Assembly: GCA_026874595.1 (NCBI GenBank)
Contig: CM049314.1
Location: forward strand, 31,571,729-31,635,728
Origin: Sipunculus nudus
Lineage: Eukaryota; Annelida; Sipuncula; Golfingiida; Sipunculidae
Direction of reading: 5' to 3'
DNA: 64,000 nucleotides
Shown here: one piece after another, positions 49,740 to 61,369 of the stretch
How the letters are laid out: every line of letters starts with the position of its first letter
Numbering within the stretch: the first letter of the stretch is position 1
Notes under the pieces: model-generated
The model's input: only the letters and a program-made list of their open reading frames with translations
Databases searched by the model: none
What the model was told of the DNA's origin: nothing
Translations under genes and position numbers: made by a program

Positions 49740-51870
49740 TTGGAAGTAAGTACTAAATCCCTTGATAACATTTTATTCGTGAATGTATATCTACCATATC
49801 AAAGTTGTTCCACATATGAATATTATAGGGAGTGTCTAGGTTATCTTTGGTCAGTTATTAAAACATCTGACACATCAAATAATTTTGTCAGTCGTAATTT
49901 TAATGCAAGCGTTAATACTTTGTTTGAACAAGAGCTTTTACCTTTATGTAATGTGAAAAACAAGATTGTGGTTCATGATGATGTGTTTGGTATAGACAGT
50001 GGATTCTACATTTATATTAGCCATTCACACAGCACCAATTCGTGGTTAGACCATATTTTGTGTAGAAGTAAAGTATATCCGCTAATTGGTGATATTTTTG
50101 TTAGCCCAAAAAGTCATTGCTCTGATCATCTAGCACTTCATGCTGTTATGAACATCTTGCTGAATGTGGAAAAATGCCCTCAGGTTACTAAAGTAACAGA
50201 AGGTTTAGTTAACCAGTTATCTATTGTAAATTGGTCAATCTCTGATGATATTAGATTAAACAGTTAAAGGGATTATACCCAGGTTACGCTGTCGGATATT
50301 AATTGACCAAAAATACTTTGTGTACAAATGTAAGGTGTACAGACCCAAATCTTGTGATATTGATGTTCTGTATAAAAACATCTGTGGATTTCTGCGATAT
50401 GCTGGCTACAAAACGCAAACTAAAAGTAAAACTAATTCTCCTAGAGATTATATTGTACAAGGTTGGAATGATTATGCAGAAGCCATTTATGCTAAAGCAC
50501 GTCATAATTATGTAATCTGGAGAGACCAAGGCAAGCCGTCTGGACCTGCCTGCGAGTCCATGAGCCGATTGCATCTCCAGTTTAAATATGCTCCTAGATA
50601 ATGTCAATAGAATGAGGATCAGTTGAAAGCTGGTGCTATGGCAAAAAGTGTTGAAGACAGAGATCTAAAATATTTCTGGCAGGAAGTTCGTAAATCTTAT
50701 AATTCTAAGGTACCCCTTTCTACTGATATTGATGGAGAACAGAATATATCTAACATTTGGAAAAGCTACTTTTTTAATCTACTGAATTGCATTGAATCGT
50801 CAACACATAAACATCAAGTCATGCACCAGTGTAACATTGTTTATAGTGAAGGAATTAATCTTACTTCCTTAGAAAATGTGGCTAATGGTGTTAGACAAGG
50901 AAATGTTTTATCTCCACACCCGCTTACTTTGCATGTTAACGACCTAGCCTATTTACTTAACAAGAGTAATAATTGATGTCAAATTAATGACCTTCCAGTA
51001 AATCATAATTTTATGCAAATGACTTTTGCCTTATTTCCCAAGTGCAAAGAGACTGCAGAATCTTTAAGACATTTGTCAAAACAATTGTATTTCTTGTCAT
51101 ATTCTGTATGATCTTAAGATAATGTTCGGTGATTAGACCAAAAGGTTACAATCATATCTGTCCAATTTCAGGTGACATCAGGAGTTCCTGAAATTATGTT
51201 TGAAATAAAGTGTTATATTTAGGTGTTGTAATTCAAGATACTCTGCAAGATCATGAAGATATGTTACACCAATTTATAAGTTTAAATGCACGAAGTCAAA
51301 TACTTTTGCATAAAAATAATAAATGTACACCGCCGGTCCTTGCATCCTTGTACCTAGCATACCGTTCTTTTTTCTTATAATGTCACACTGAGATGTGATT
51401 ATTCAAAACAGACGTACGGTTAAAATCAGGAATGGTTGTAATAATGATGTGGTAATACGGAAAAATATTTATAGGTTTGTGTGCAGATTGTCAGATATTG
51501 TTATACTGATGTTATATGTTGCTTATACAGGTTTGATTATGTCTCTTCGTAGAATGTGCATCTCTTTCAGAATATAATTATGTCGTTTATGATAACTTGC
51601 CCTGTCATGTTCGGATCAAAATATAAGCCAGCACAACTCTCGGTGCGTTCGAAAACTTAATCTCATACGGCATCCTATAGTTTACCGTTTGGAGCAATGA
51701 AGGCGAGTTACGCATGGTTTCCAAGATAAATACCAATAACGCAATGAATCCCTTAGAAATGTCAATTATGCTAGAAAATAATCAAGTTTATTTGATTTTT
51801 TCACGAGACAAGCAGTTTAAGCATGCATATTAACCTTACATAGACTGGCTAGTTTAAATATAATCATTAA
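49740..51870 (+). pseudogene. LINE ORF2 (endonuclease-RT), decayed, with 3' end
   Basis: The first block (49,740-50,267) is an APE-type endonuclease lacking its N-terminus: LFVNVYLPYQS, a degenerate DFNASVN-like site (RNFNASVN), DVFGIDSGFYIY, SWLDHILCRS and the catalytic SDHLALH near 50,125. A stop at 50,265 and frame changes precede the linker (KCKVYRPKSCDIDVLYKNI, RDYIVQGWNDY). A third block (50,623-50,976) runs from WQEVRKSYNSKVPL straight into the RT motif ANGVRQGNVLSP, so the RT fingers and motif A are deleted. FYANDFCLIS at about 51,009 is a frame-shifted remnant of the YADD box with Asp replaced by Asn. The 3' region to about 51,870 matches 60,843-61,154. The endonuclease would nick target DNA to prime reverse transcription; this copy is dead. 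Confidence 0.8.
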
Positions 51871-54005
51871 GCGTTTATATGATAACAACACAATCAGGTC
51901 TGGAGTCCTTTGATCTACGTGGCAAACTTGCATGCACCTAACAAAGGGTGATGGTTTGCACCCAGGAAGTTATTGTTCTTAATTTTAATCCATCTTTTCT
52001 TGTATTTTTTATATGGGTTTTTACATGAAATAAAAAAAAATCTTTCCTTATCACATCTGTTTAATCACAAAAACGCAAATTAAAAAATCAAATGGAAATA
52101 TCTACTTAGGCAATATTTATTATTTGCTAACCAGTCCACTCTCCAGCTTTCTCTTTCATTTAGCCGCATTTTCCAGAATTTGAACTACAATACAGGATTT
52201 ATTATATCCGGAATTATTGTATAAACATACCGCAAAATATGTCATGAATCTTCCTTTTCTTGAAATGGTTTCTCTTGCTCAATGTTAACCTTTATTACCT
52301 ACCACCAGTGATCCATGTGATCCTTGAGTGGGCGAAAAATCGAGATAATACCGTAATTTATATACATTTAAATAAAAGAAATGTGTTCTAAATTTAGTTC
52401 CCTGTTTACCGTTCTCAGTATATAGTGACTTGTAAATGTCATCGTGAAAATAAACCATAAAAGAAGCGTTATTAAACTGCAGTAAATATGTTTCTTCAAA
52501 ATGTTTTTTTTAGATTCGATGAGAGATTTTCAATTAATAGTGACGTGCCGCTGATAGAATGCACTACCTTGCTGTAACCTAACATGTTATTTTAATAATT
52601 AACAGCGAGCTATGGGGTAGATAATCAAGGACCTAACCTCATGCTGGGACAAAGTGTATACTTTAATTACTACGTTGGTGAAGATAGATTATTGTAGAAG
52701 CCTCATTGAACCCTGCAGTATCAAAACGACAACTAATGGTGCATTAATTCTACATAAATGTCATTGCCATAGTCACATCACAGCCTGTCTCTTGATATTT
52801 GTAAATAAAAAAATGCTTGTTTTGCAGCCAGAATACAGAAAAAAATGGACGAAGCCAAGTGTACATCATGGATCAAGATGTATACCGGTCATTATAATTG
52901 TCTATGTTTTCAGATACAGCCTGACCAGTATATTTGCCATGCCCGTTACTGGTTTTGACACTCAACATATACATACGTTCATTTTGTATGATACAGATTG
53001 CATTTTGAGAAAGGTAAACCATCTTATAATTGTCGTATGTATCAATTGATTTTGCATCGACCTTACAATTTATATTAAAAAGAAGACACTTCCTATTTTG
53101 TCACATCAGGGATGGGGAAATATTACTGAACTACCTTCAATGGCCGATAGGAGGTGATACTTTAACCTGTAATTAACCGGTTTTGATTTTCAGCTGAATT
53201 GCAGGTTATGTAATACACAGATATCCACAGATAGATAACAATGATTAGTCCAGATACTTCTTATTTATCGATATCTATAAATAGCAAGATGGAAGCAGAA
53301 AAACTAACTCTTCGGGTTGCCTCTCCCGATCCATTTTTATTTTATTTAAAAAAAGTTGACTTTCTCTTAAATGCTTATGGAACAAATTGCTCCTCTCACA
53401 GCTGTTTGTTTAGTGTATTGATCACCGTTTTCAAGCTAAATTGATTTGCCTCATAGACTTTCTAAATCTGGAATGTTCCGCTTTAGCGATAGTATCAGCC
53501 CAACGCTACTTTAAAATTTGCTCATCAGAATTAAAGTGGTAGTCTCCTACAAAATGTTATACCTCTGCGTAAAATCACATTGAAACATATTGCTTTATTT
53601 CTGAGCCGCATGTAATTTGTCAATCCATATCAGGGGAGTAGCCACGATTACCAAAAGGGTGTTTACAAGGTATCAGTCCTGATGAGCGAGGTGTGGGTGG
53701 GTTCCTGGGTCTGGTGCAGTTTAGCGTGGTCTGGATGGGCGCGTCGGCTCATATGAATGTACTGTATTTGAACGGAAGGTCGAATATGAAGTACTTAAAA
53801 TAACGAACAATAACGTCCTAACATATAACCATAATCGTCTACAGGCATACTTGGTGGTGGGGTATTAATAAATGATATGCTTGTGTGAGATGGTCGAAAA
53901 ATAAATCCAAGAAAAGATGTGTTCAATCTGACTAGATTCAGCCTAGAACCAAAATACTCTTGTAACATTTTAGATACTAAAAACAAGAGAAAAGTTTGCC
54001 ACAGA
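51871..54005. other. Non-coding stretch
   Basis: A 131-codon plus frame (52,654-53,049) is open but has no recognisable domain and may be chance. No RNA gene or repeat was identified. Confidence 0.35.
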
Positions 54006-54007
54006 AG

Positions 54008-54010
<3 letters not shown>

Positions 54011-54093
<83 letters not shown>
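54011..54093. repeat. (AT)n-(AAT)n compound microsatellite
   Basis: About 40 bp of AT followed by about 43 bp of AAT. Confidence 0.95.
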
Positions 54094-54095
<2 letters not shown>

Positions 54096-54686
54096 CAAGA
54101 CAAGAGTAAGACGGTCTATTAACTAATCTTCCAATACAGGTTGAGAAGAACCAACAAAAAAAAACCTCATTTCGCATAGTCTCATTTGTCAAATGAGTTA
54201 CAGTCTTTTTAAAAATATATAAGTAAACCCCCTGCTAAGAAAATAAAAAAAAAATCTTCAGGTTCGTCCAATTTACGAAAGTAGATTTTTCCACACTTTG
54301 TTAACGGATGTATTACTCTACGGAATAGAAACCTGGGATTGAATGAAGGACATGATAAGAAACCTGTGGCAACTACAAAAGAAATCAAAGGCGGAAACTA
54401 AGGAATAGGACAGTTTTTCAGTCAATTGTAGCAGACGGTGCATGTACAACAGAAATAGTACGTGTAACGTCATTAACATAGAAACTGAAAGTGAATAGAG
54501 GGACGGAAGAAATATACCCAGAAAGCTTAGGAAAGAGCGAGATCAAAAACGTTGGAAAAGCTCGATTAAAACATGGACAGTATCCAGAGACCGTGGAGCG
54601 AAAAGAAAGCATAAGAGCTTCTGTCACGATTTGCACGCATAATACAGATATAGGGGAAGTGGTCGAATAAACATAATGACAAGAAA

Positions 54687-54726
<40 letters not shown>

Positions 54727-55210
54727 AATTTCTTTATATTCTTAATAAGAGTTAGTGATGATGTAAGTCTATAATCCTATTTTTTTTTTAATTGTTAATT
54801 AGAAATAATAATTAAGTAAGTATATATACATAATTAATCATACATTTTTAATTCGAAAAGGGTGATTAAGTGAGTCTATATCGGGAAATAGTAATTCATT
54901 AATTCTTAATTAGGAAAAGTGATAAAAATTATGATTGTTATCCACATATTTAATATAGCTTAAGCATCGGAGGACGATAAACGTCGGGAAAAGAAATTCC
55001 TCGGCGTACCACTTTATAAATTGATGCCTTCATAAACCATAAAATGCAGTTACGGCTTTTAATAAGGATTTATAAGACCTTCCGAAAAAAATTACTCTTT
55101 ATTAATTATTTTTGTTTGCTTTTACTTTCTTTACCAGATACGACTCTGTCTCATTTTAGTTCTATTTCCTCTTCAACAAGACTATTCCCATGATCTACAC
55201 AATTACCCAG
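54094..55210. other. Non-coding; possible LINE remnant
   Basis: LTDVLLYGIETWD can be read on the plus strand near 54,300-54,345, a motif common near the end of LINE RT proteins. The following sequence does not sustain the match. A short (AT)n lies at about 54,691-54,723. Confidence 0.25.
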
Positions 55211-55490
55211 CTATATTATATGAAAGGATCCATCTTTCGAGGGTAGTTAGAACTGCTGAGAGGATCACTGGGGTTCCTGTACCCACATTTGACTCCATAT
55301 TTAAAAAACGATTGTTGAAGAAAGTAAACGATATTATGGAAGACTACAGTCATCCGGAGCACTATTTGTTTACAAAAATGAAAAAGGGGGTTCGCTATAG
55401 GTCGCTATCAGGCAATTCCAAAAGAATTTAAACTAGCACATTTACGCGTCAGCCGTTCGGCAATTAAATATATCACTTGCGGCACAATGA
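55211..55490 (+). pseudogene. LINE ORF2 C-terminal fragment (second family)
   Basis: Reads ERIHLSRVVRTAERITG, VPTFDSIFKKRLLKK, DIMEDYSHPEHYLF and KGVRYRSLSGNSKRI before a stop at 55,429. A shifted frame then continues ASAVRQLNISLA to 55,490. This is the C-terminal zinc-poor tail typical of several fish and invertebrate LINEs (R..RVV.TAE.I.G, D.SHP.H.LF, G.RYRS, PSAVR.LN). It is not the family at 49.7 kb. A 3' UTR probably follows, but no polyA boundary was found. Confidence 0.75.
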
Positions 55491-56185
55491 CCTAGGCACA
55501 CATTTTTATTCAGACGTACGTCTTTTTATTACACAATTTTATTAAATTATTTCTTGTTAAATGTGTTTGTTTAAGCAAGCCAGTAAAGCCAAATAATATT
55601 TTATGTGATGATTCTATTACATATATATAACAGTAAACTATATCTTTATATCTTATCTATCTTATCTTATGTATTTCTACACACAGATACCCACAGATAC
55701 ATACACACACACACACACACATATATATATATTTATATATGTATATATAAATATTGATCCAATACATAAAAATGCCTTTGACAATTATTTATAAATATAC
55801 ATTGTATTACATATATATTTGTATATTCTACACATACACATACAACCGGTTCTTCTTAACTGAATTCTGATTAATTTTAATTTCATCTTATTTGAAACAA
55901 TTTTCGAAGTCCCAAAATATTTTTACATTTTTTTTATGAAATTCACCATTCAATTGAAACAGTTATAAAAAAATTCTCGGATATTTGAAACAAATAAATT
56001 TTGAAAATGAGGTTCCATCATCGGCTAATGGAAACGCACTATCGGTGAAGGCTTTAATTGCCCATTCCAGGGCCTTTGATAATACTCTGCAAGTGAACGG
56101 AACATCACTTCGGGCTTAGGAAACTTCAGACGAGCTTAATTGAATCATCTTACCGAGTTGATTTTCACATCCCGTGTTCACACAG
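55491..56185. other. Non-coding stretch with (CA)n
   Basis: A short (AC)n/(AT)n cluster lies at about 55,704-55,760. The rest is AT-rich and unrecognised; it may include the 3' UTR of the LINE fragment. Confidence 0.5.
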
Positions 56186-56345
56186 GTGCCCGCACATGTC
56201 AGAGTGGTAAAACGGTCGGCTCTCTCCGCTCCCAACCCGGGATTGAGTTGCTATGACAGTTGCAGAGGCCCGTCCAAGGTCAGTGGTTTTCTCAAGATCC
56301 TCCGGTATCCTTCACCTACCAGCCGCAATCATCCGCGCCATGAAC
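56186..56345 (+). mobile_element. tRNA-derived SINE, family B, copy 3
   Basis: CAGAGTGGTAAAACGGTCGG (box A region), GGCTCTCTCCGCTC, a damaged box B near CCGGGATTGAG, and the shared body GTCCAAGGTCAGTGGTTTTC with CTCCGGTATCCTTC. Same orientation as the 16.5-kb copy. Confidence 0.7.
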
Positions 56346-56692
56346 AGTGTCTCGTATTAGTTATCATAATTAGTAGTATAATCCATGTAAAATACATCAA
56401 GTTAACCTTTGGATAAATAAAGTGATAGAACTTCTCACAACCCTTGTTTTCTTATGCCATTGAACACAACACACATGCTTAGTATGTAATTTAACATTCA
56501 CTGTAAATACAGTGACAATCCAACGATCTCCTGTCGAGGCGATATAAAACTATGCTTATCTTCAGATAATAGAAATTTCCGGTCAATTGAAAATTATACC
56601 CTGGAACCAGCCAGTTTCACTTATCCGATATCCTCTGGATATGCACATTACAGGAATTAACATTTAATATTCCCACCTATTTGAACACTTTT

Positions 56693-57020
56693 TTAGGTAA
56701 CCGTCTCCATTTTTATGCTGGCTTAGCAAAGTATATGTACAACTGTAGAATTCCATACAGATTCTGGACTACTTGACAGGCTAGTATTACACGTTTCCGC
56801 TCATTTTATATCCTGGTGTTAACCAGTACCGGTGACTATGGCACCTGGGTGTTTAAACATATCCATTACTTGGTCATACCACCGAGAAAAGGCGCACTCG
56901 TGTGTGAGTGAAACACGTCCGTTGGGCAGGACCTTCCCATGAAGCCTACCGAGCGCACACCCTCGGTGAGGGTCAACCGTGAAAAATCTCACCGCCTCGG
57001 TTGAAATTCGAACTTGAATA
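56693..57020 (-). mobile_element. tRNA-derived SINE, family A, copy 2 (5' truncated)
   Basis: On the minus strand it starts around box B (AAGTTCGAATTTCAACC), then GGTGAGATTTTTCACGGT, CATGGGAAGGTCCTGCCCAA, TTTCACTCACACACGAGTGC, GGTGGTATGACC and the tail CTGTCAAGTAGTCCAGAATC ... GGAGACGGTTACC. The box A region is missing. Confidence 0.75.
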
Positions 57021-57179
57021 ATAACACAACATTTATTCATTGGAAATCACCCTGGGGTATATCGACACCTCCAGGCTAACAGTCCTCGCTCCAGGCAGCG
57101 GTAATACACTGCTGTCGTTCCGAATCTGATTTATTTTCACCGCTGTTTTGCATAACAAGATTATCCGGGTCACGCCATA

Positions 57180-57400
57180 GGGCGAACAATTGTAATCAGA
57201 CCAATGAAAGCGTGTTTCGCATTGTGCATCCAACTTAAAGTTTAAAAATCTGCGACAGCCCAATCTCATTGTTCCGAATCTTGACCCTTTACTAGCGCTG
57301 GTATCGAGACCCCGAAAAACCTGCTAAACAAAGCAGCGGTTTAAACGAAGGAGATCTGGAAGGTCTGCAGTGTATGACCTCTGCGTGAGGAGTGTATCTA
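57180..57400 (+). repeat. Dispersed repeat, copy 2 (rearranged)
   Basis: GTAATCAGACCAATGAAAGC and CATTGTGCATCCAAC here are the complement of the 48.7-kb module. AAGCAGCGGTTTAAACGAAG followed by TCTGCAGTGTATGACCTCTG and GTGAGGAGTG are in the same orientation as at 48.8 kb. Confidence 0.5.
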
Positions 57401-58125
57401 ATGGTAACATTCATTAATTGCTAGAGACAAGAAGAAGAAATGTGTATTGATGATGCAGTAGAGATCTCTTTGATCAAAGTTGTTTTTGGACTAAACGATC
57501 GCTCTGTTATTCTGCACTTCCAACAACTTTAGGGGTAGCCATAAGACTATTTTATTACATGTTTTAACAGCAGTGATTTATATTTTCTTTCAAGTTTCTC
57601 CTCTTTACTACACTGAGTAAATGCATGTCAGGTCGCCTCGTATCTGATGCGGCTACTAATGTCTTGCCACACGGTCTTTTTTTATTTAAACGTTATATTA
57701 ATTGTTCTGCTTTGATATTTAATAACCTTTTTCTTTATATACTTAATATCAAATTTCAATATCATTTCATTAAAATGCTGTTTCTTTGTAATATCATCAG
57801 AACATAAAATAAACATTATTGTACCCTGGCCGATTAAAGAAACGGCTTATGATTACAAGGGACCTAGCTCTCAGTATCGAGGAGATTCGCGCTGCAAATA
57901 GCTTTTACGAGGATATAATCTACAAAATATTATCAAATTTCTCCGGATGTAGCGTCATCTCGGATGATGATGATGAACTTCTTAACCATTTTCAATGATA
58001 TCCAAAATTCATATTTGAATTCGAATGTATGTTAAGGTTAAATAAAGTTAAGAATAAGACAGAAACGGCATCTATCACTTTAAAAACGGCATCTATCACG
58101 TTTTAATCTTTTAAAAGATTTTCTT
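57401..58125. other. Non-coding stretch
   Basis: Nothing recognisable. Confidence 0.5.
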
Positions 58126-58507
58126 GGTGGCGTTAACTGCCTCCATTTTTTATTGCTTGCTTAAGTGTGTGATACATGAATATATCTGCAGAGTTCTATT
58201 CCGCTTTCGGACTACGTGATACGGGCTTATACTCGATTATCCTGTTGTCAACCAGGTTCGGTGTACAGTTCCTGCGGTTGCTGGGTGTGTGTCATCCCCA
58301 TTGCTGGGTCATAACACCGAAGAACCCCCGAAAGGGACACTCCTTTTGTGAGTGAAACAAGACTGTTGGGCACAGTCTTCCCATAAAGCCTGCAGAGAGC
58401 TCCCCCTGGGTGGGAGCCGACCGTGAAAAATCTCACCATCTCGGCTTGGATTCGAACTGACGACCTCCCGGATTGAGTCATGTGATCTATCCCTGAGCCA
58501 CAGAAGT
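58126..58507 (-). mobile_element. tRNA-derived SINE, family A, copy 3 (full length)
   Basis: On the minus strand: TGTGGCTCAGGGATAGATCA (box A), GTCAGTTCGAATCCAAGCC (box B), GGTGAGATTTTTCACGGTCG, TTCGGTGTTATGACCCAGCA, ACACACACCCAGC, and the tail AATGGAGGCAGTTAACGCCA. About 380 bp. A near-perfect palindrome follows 80 bp to the right. Confidence 0.8.
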
Positions 58508-58583
58508 ATAAACACATCTGCTAACATAATACCCATCTATATAAGCCACTGATGCCGCACAGACTCAGTAAATATGTCTGTGG

Positions 58584-58633
58584 AACATTCTTAAAATTTT
58601 AGAGGTTTAAACTTCTAAAATTTTAAGAATGTT
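58584..58633. repeat. 50-bp near-perfect palindrome
   Basis: AACATTCTTAAAATTTTAGA followed by GGTTT/AAACT and the complementary arm, with one mismatch across two 25-base arms and no loop. It would extrude as a cruciform and could be transcribed as a hairpin. Confidence 0.9.
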
Positions 58634-60842
58634 ATGAATTCAATATTGTAAAGAAATACAACAATCCTGCCCGGTGATACATATTAATCACACAAGCAAT
58701 AAAGCTCCGAACGTCTTTACAATAATCAGATTATGTTTCCGTCGCTTTTCGATCATATTCACAGGTACCTGGATGCGGTTTTCGGTTGGTTCTTTTCAAA
58801 AGGAATCACGATATTCAAATTGCTCAGAAAACATGAGTCTGATGCTTAGTCAAGTAACGTGCCTACTCAAGTGTTACATATAGGGTTAATGAGAATTAGT
58901 AGAAGGATGAAATGATGCAGATTTATTTCAAATAATGTATATGAATCCTTAATTAAAAGTAAGGAGAAACACTTTAAATTCTTTATACTTTAAATCGCTT
59001 TGTGCATTTAAATGTAAAAGAGATCCTTTAAAGTCAGTGAAGCACTTGCAAGTTAATTGATAATAGCTTTACTTTTAACAGTGTACGGTTACATTGTTAT
59101 AAAGTGAAAGTAAAGTTATCATCAAGAGCCCCGATAGACGCTCATTCGCCGTCTGTGACGTCTTTGTTGGTCGTTTTGCCCCTCCAGCTGCAGAGAACCT
59201 CACATGGGAAGCTTGGGATTACCAAAACAAGCCACAGCTAAATAATAATGGTCACCCATGGGCATTGTCGATTAATATTATTAACTGCTTCACAATGAAA
59301 TGGATGAATGCCCAATCGGCCGAAGCAGCTGTCTGACCTTTATAAACTATTTGTAATCTCTTGGAGCTTTCATAAAAATAGGCCATAACACTTGAATTTC
59401 ACTGAACACAGGCTGCTTTTTTTGTTCAAATTAAAGTGTTTATAATATGTGGGGGCCCGCAAAAATAATCAAAATATATTCAACACGGGCATTGGACAGC
59501 AAGTCAGATAAGCCAGAGCTTTGCAAATGGCGGTTTGCAACAAGTGACTTTTCTACCTCCACATATATGCCTCCTACTACCTTATTTTACATGTTTTTTC
59601 CCGTTTGTAAACATTGATGTGTTTAAAAACATGTTGTTGATAAAAAAAATCAAACATCTTTCACGAAAGCCTTATAAGAAATTTTCAAAACCAAAGTTAC
59701 CCTTTAATAATCGATATATAGAGACAGATGAAGCCTGAAATCCCATAAATCCTTTTTCAAAAGGTAGGGGACTGGGCACCTTTAAAGACCTACTGAGTCG
59801 TAGAATCAAGGGTACAGATACTTATTGATATTCACATGCCTCTGATAGTGCATTTAGCGCATTTAATAAATTATTACTTACATAATATTAACATATTTCC
59901 AACTTCTTAACCTTATTACATCAAAACCCATCCGCCGAATTTAGGACACATCTTTCAAATAATGCCAGCACTCTTCGCATCAATATAAGAATCGATGGTG
60001 GTGCCACCCAACCATAGATAGGTCAGTTTTTGGCCTTGAGGTATCAGGAAAGATGCCTAGTGTGTCCAATGGGGTTTAATGTTCATATTTTCCAATAAAT
60101 CTTGAGGGTTTTTGGATCATTTCGCCGAGGTTCCATCGCAGCTTCATGTATTCTATCGGAAACTTTGCCAGTGTTTCCGGCTCGGTCCTCTGAAAACTTA
60201 GCCAGATTCTAAATCCGCCGAGGAAAATTCCGTCCGAGACGAAATCCTGCCGACATTTCGGAAACCTAGGAACGTTAAAATAACGTGAATGTGCAAACAG
60301 TACTGAGGAAAAGGGTAAAGCCAAATATTGGATGATCCAGAAGAAAATATGGCAATTCGAATTATATATTTTGCCACAATAATGCTGTTATGCATTATGT
60401 TGTTCATTCATTTATAGTTTGCGTCAGGTTATTCTAAGACCGGTTTAAATTATAATGTACTTATAAAGTAGGACAATTAACTTATTGCACTATGCAAAGA
60501 AGAAACAGCAACTTTGCTTGAAGCTAATTAGGTAAATTATACGTCAGATAAATTGCATAGTTCAAATGTCAAACAGTTTTTAGTGTTTTCATTATTTCAT
60601 TCCAGCCATGCAGTTTATCGCCGACTAGAGGGTAAGGTTGGAGACCACATGGAAGGAGCATGTATTTTGTCCTTTTAACTTACTCAAACTGTCCCGTGGC
60701 TGCACACTGAGCCCCTGATATAAATAGCATGTTGGCACCGGGAAAGTTGCTTTATTCATTTTATTCGCATGTCCCCACCGTGTCCAGGTCTTCTTCTCAC
60801 CCTGCCTTTTTTAAACCTAATTGATCATTATAATTACAATTA
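58634..60842. other. Long non-coding stretch
   Basis: Only short frames without motifs; the minus frame 60,324-60,076 has protein-like composition (TEPETLAKFPIEYMKLRW) but no recognised family. Confidence 0.35.
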
Positions 60843-61154
60843 TAGATAGCCAGTCTATGTAAGGTTAAAATGCTTAAACTCATTGTCTCGTGAAAAAATC
60901 AAATAAACTTCTTTATATTCTAGCATAATTGACATTGACGCGTAACTCGCCTGAATTTCACCAAACGGTAAACTATAGGATGCGTATGAGATTAAGTTTT
61001 CGAACGCACAGAGAGTTGTGTTGGCTTATATTTTGGTCCGAACATGACAGGGCAAGTTATCATGAACGACCTAATTATATTCTGAAAGAAATGCATATTC
61101 TACGAAGAGACATAAGCAAACCTGTATAACATCAGTATAACAATATCTGACAAT
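60843..61154 (-). mobile_element. 5'-truncated LINE copy (3' end only)
   Basis: The complement of this segment aligns with 51,487-51,860: GTCAGATATTGTTATACTGA, TATGTCTCTTCGTAGAAT, ATAACTTGCCCTGTCATGTT, GTGCGTTCGAAAACTTAATC, TTTATTTGATTTTTTCACGA, CATAGACTGGCTA. It lacks about 50 bp of the other copy near the CATGG/AATGTCAATTATGC junction. Truncated at its 5' side within an AT-rich run, as expected of LINE insertion. Confidence 0.85.
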
Positions 61155-61369
61155 ATATATTACATATATATATTAATATGTGTATGAATGTATATCTGGA
61201 CAAATCTACATGTGAACCTATTTTTTTGTGTTTGTAGATGAAATGTATTCTATAGTTCTCTTATGTAGTAAGCCAAAGTAAGTCAGCTGCATTTATTAAA
61301 CATTTTTTATAATATTTAGGGAAGAGAGAACAAAAGTGTGCTTCAAACTCTGACCCCCTGACATCAAAC

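Noticed and set aside
52654-53049. 131-codon plus frame
   Set aside because: No recognised motif, no splice or promoter context and no homologous segment in the window; kept only as a remark.
58248-58536. 89- and 75-codon minus frames
   Set aside because: They overlap a tRNA-derived SINE and translate its body; the same applies to the frames at 35.7-36.1 and 56.8-57.0 kb.
60929-61129. 66-codon plus frame
   Set aside because: It lies antisense to the LINE 3' stub, which matches 51.5-51.85 kb; the frame is accidental.
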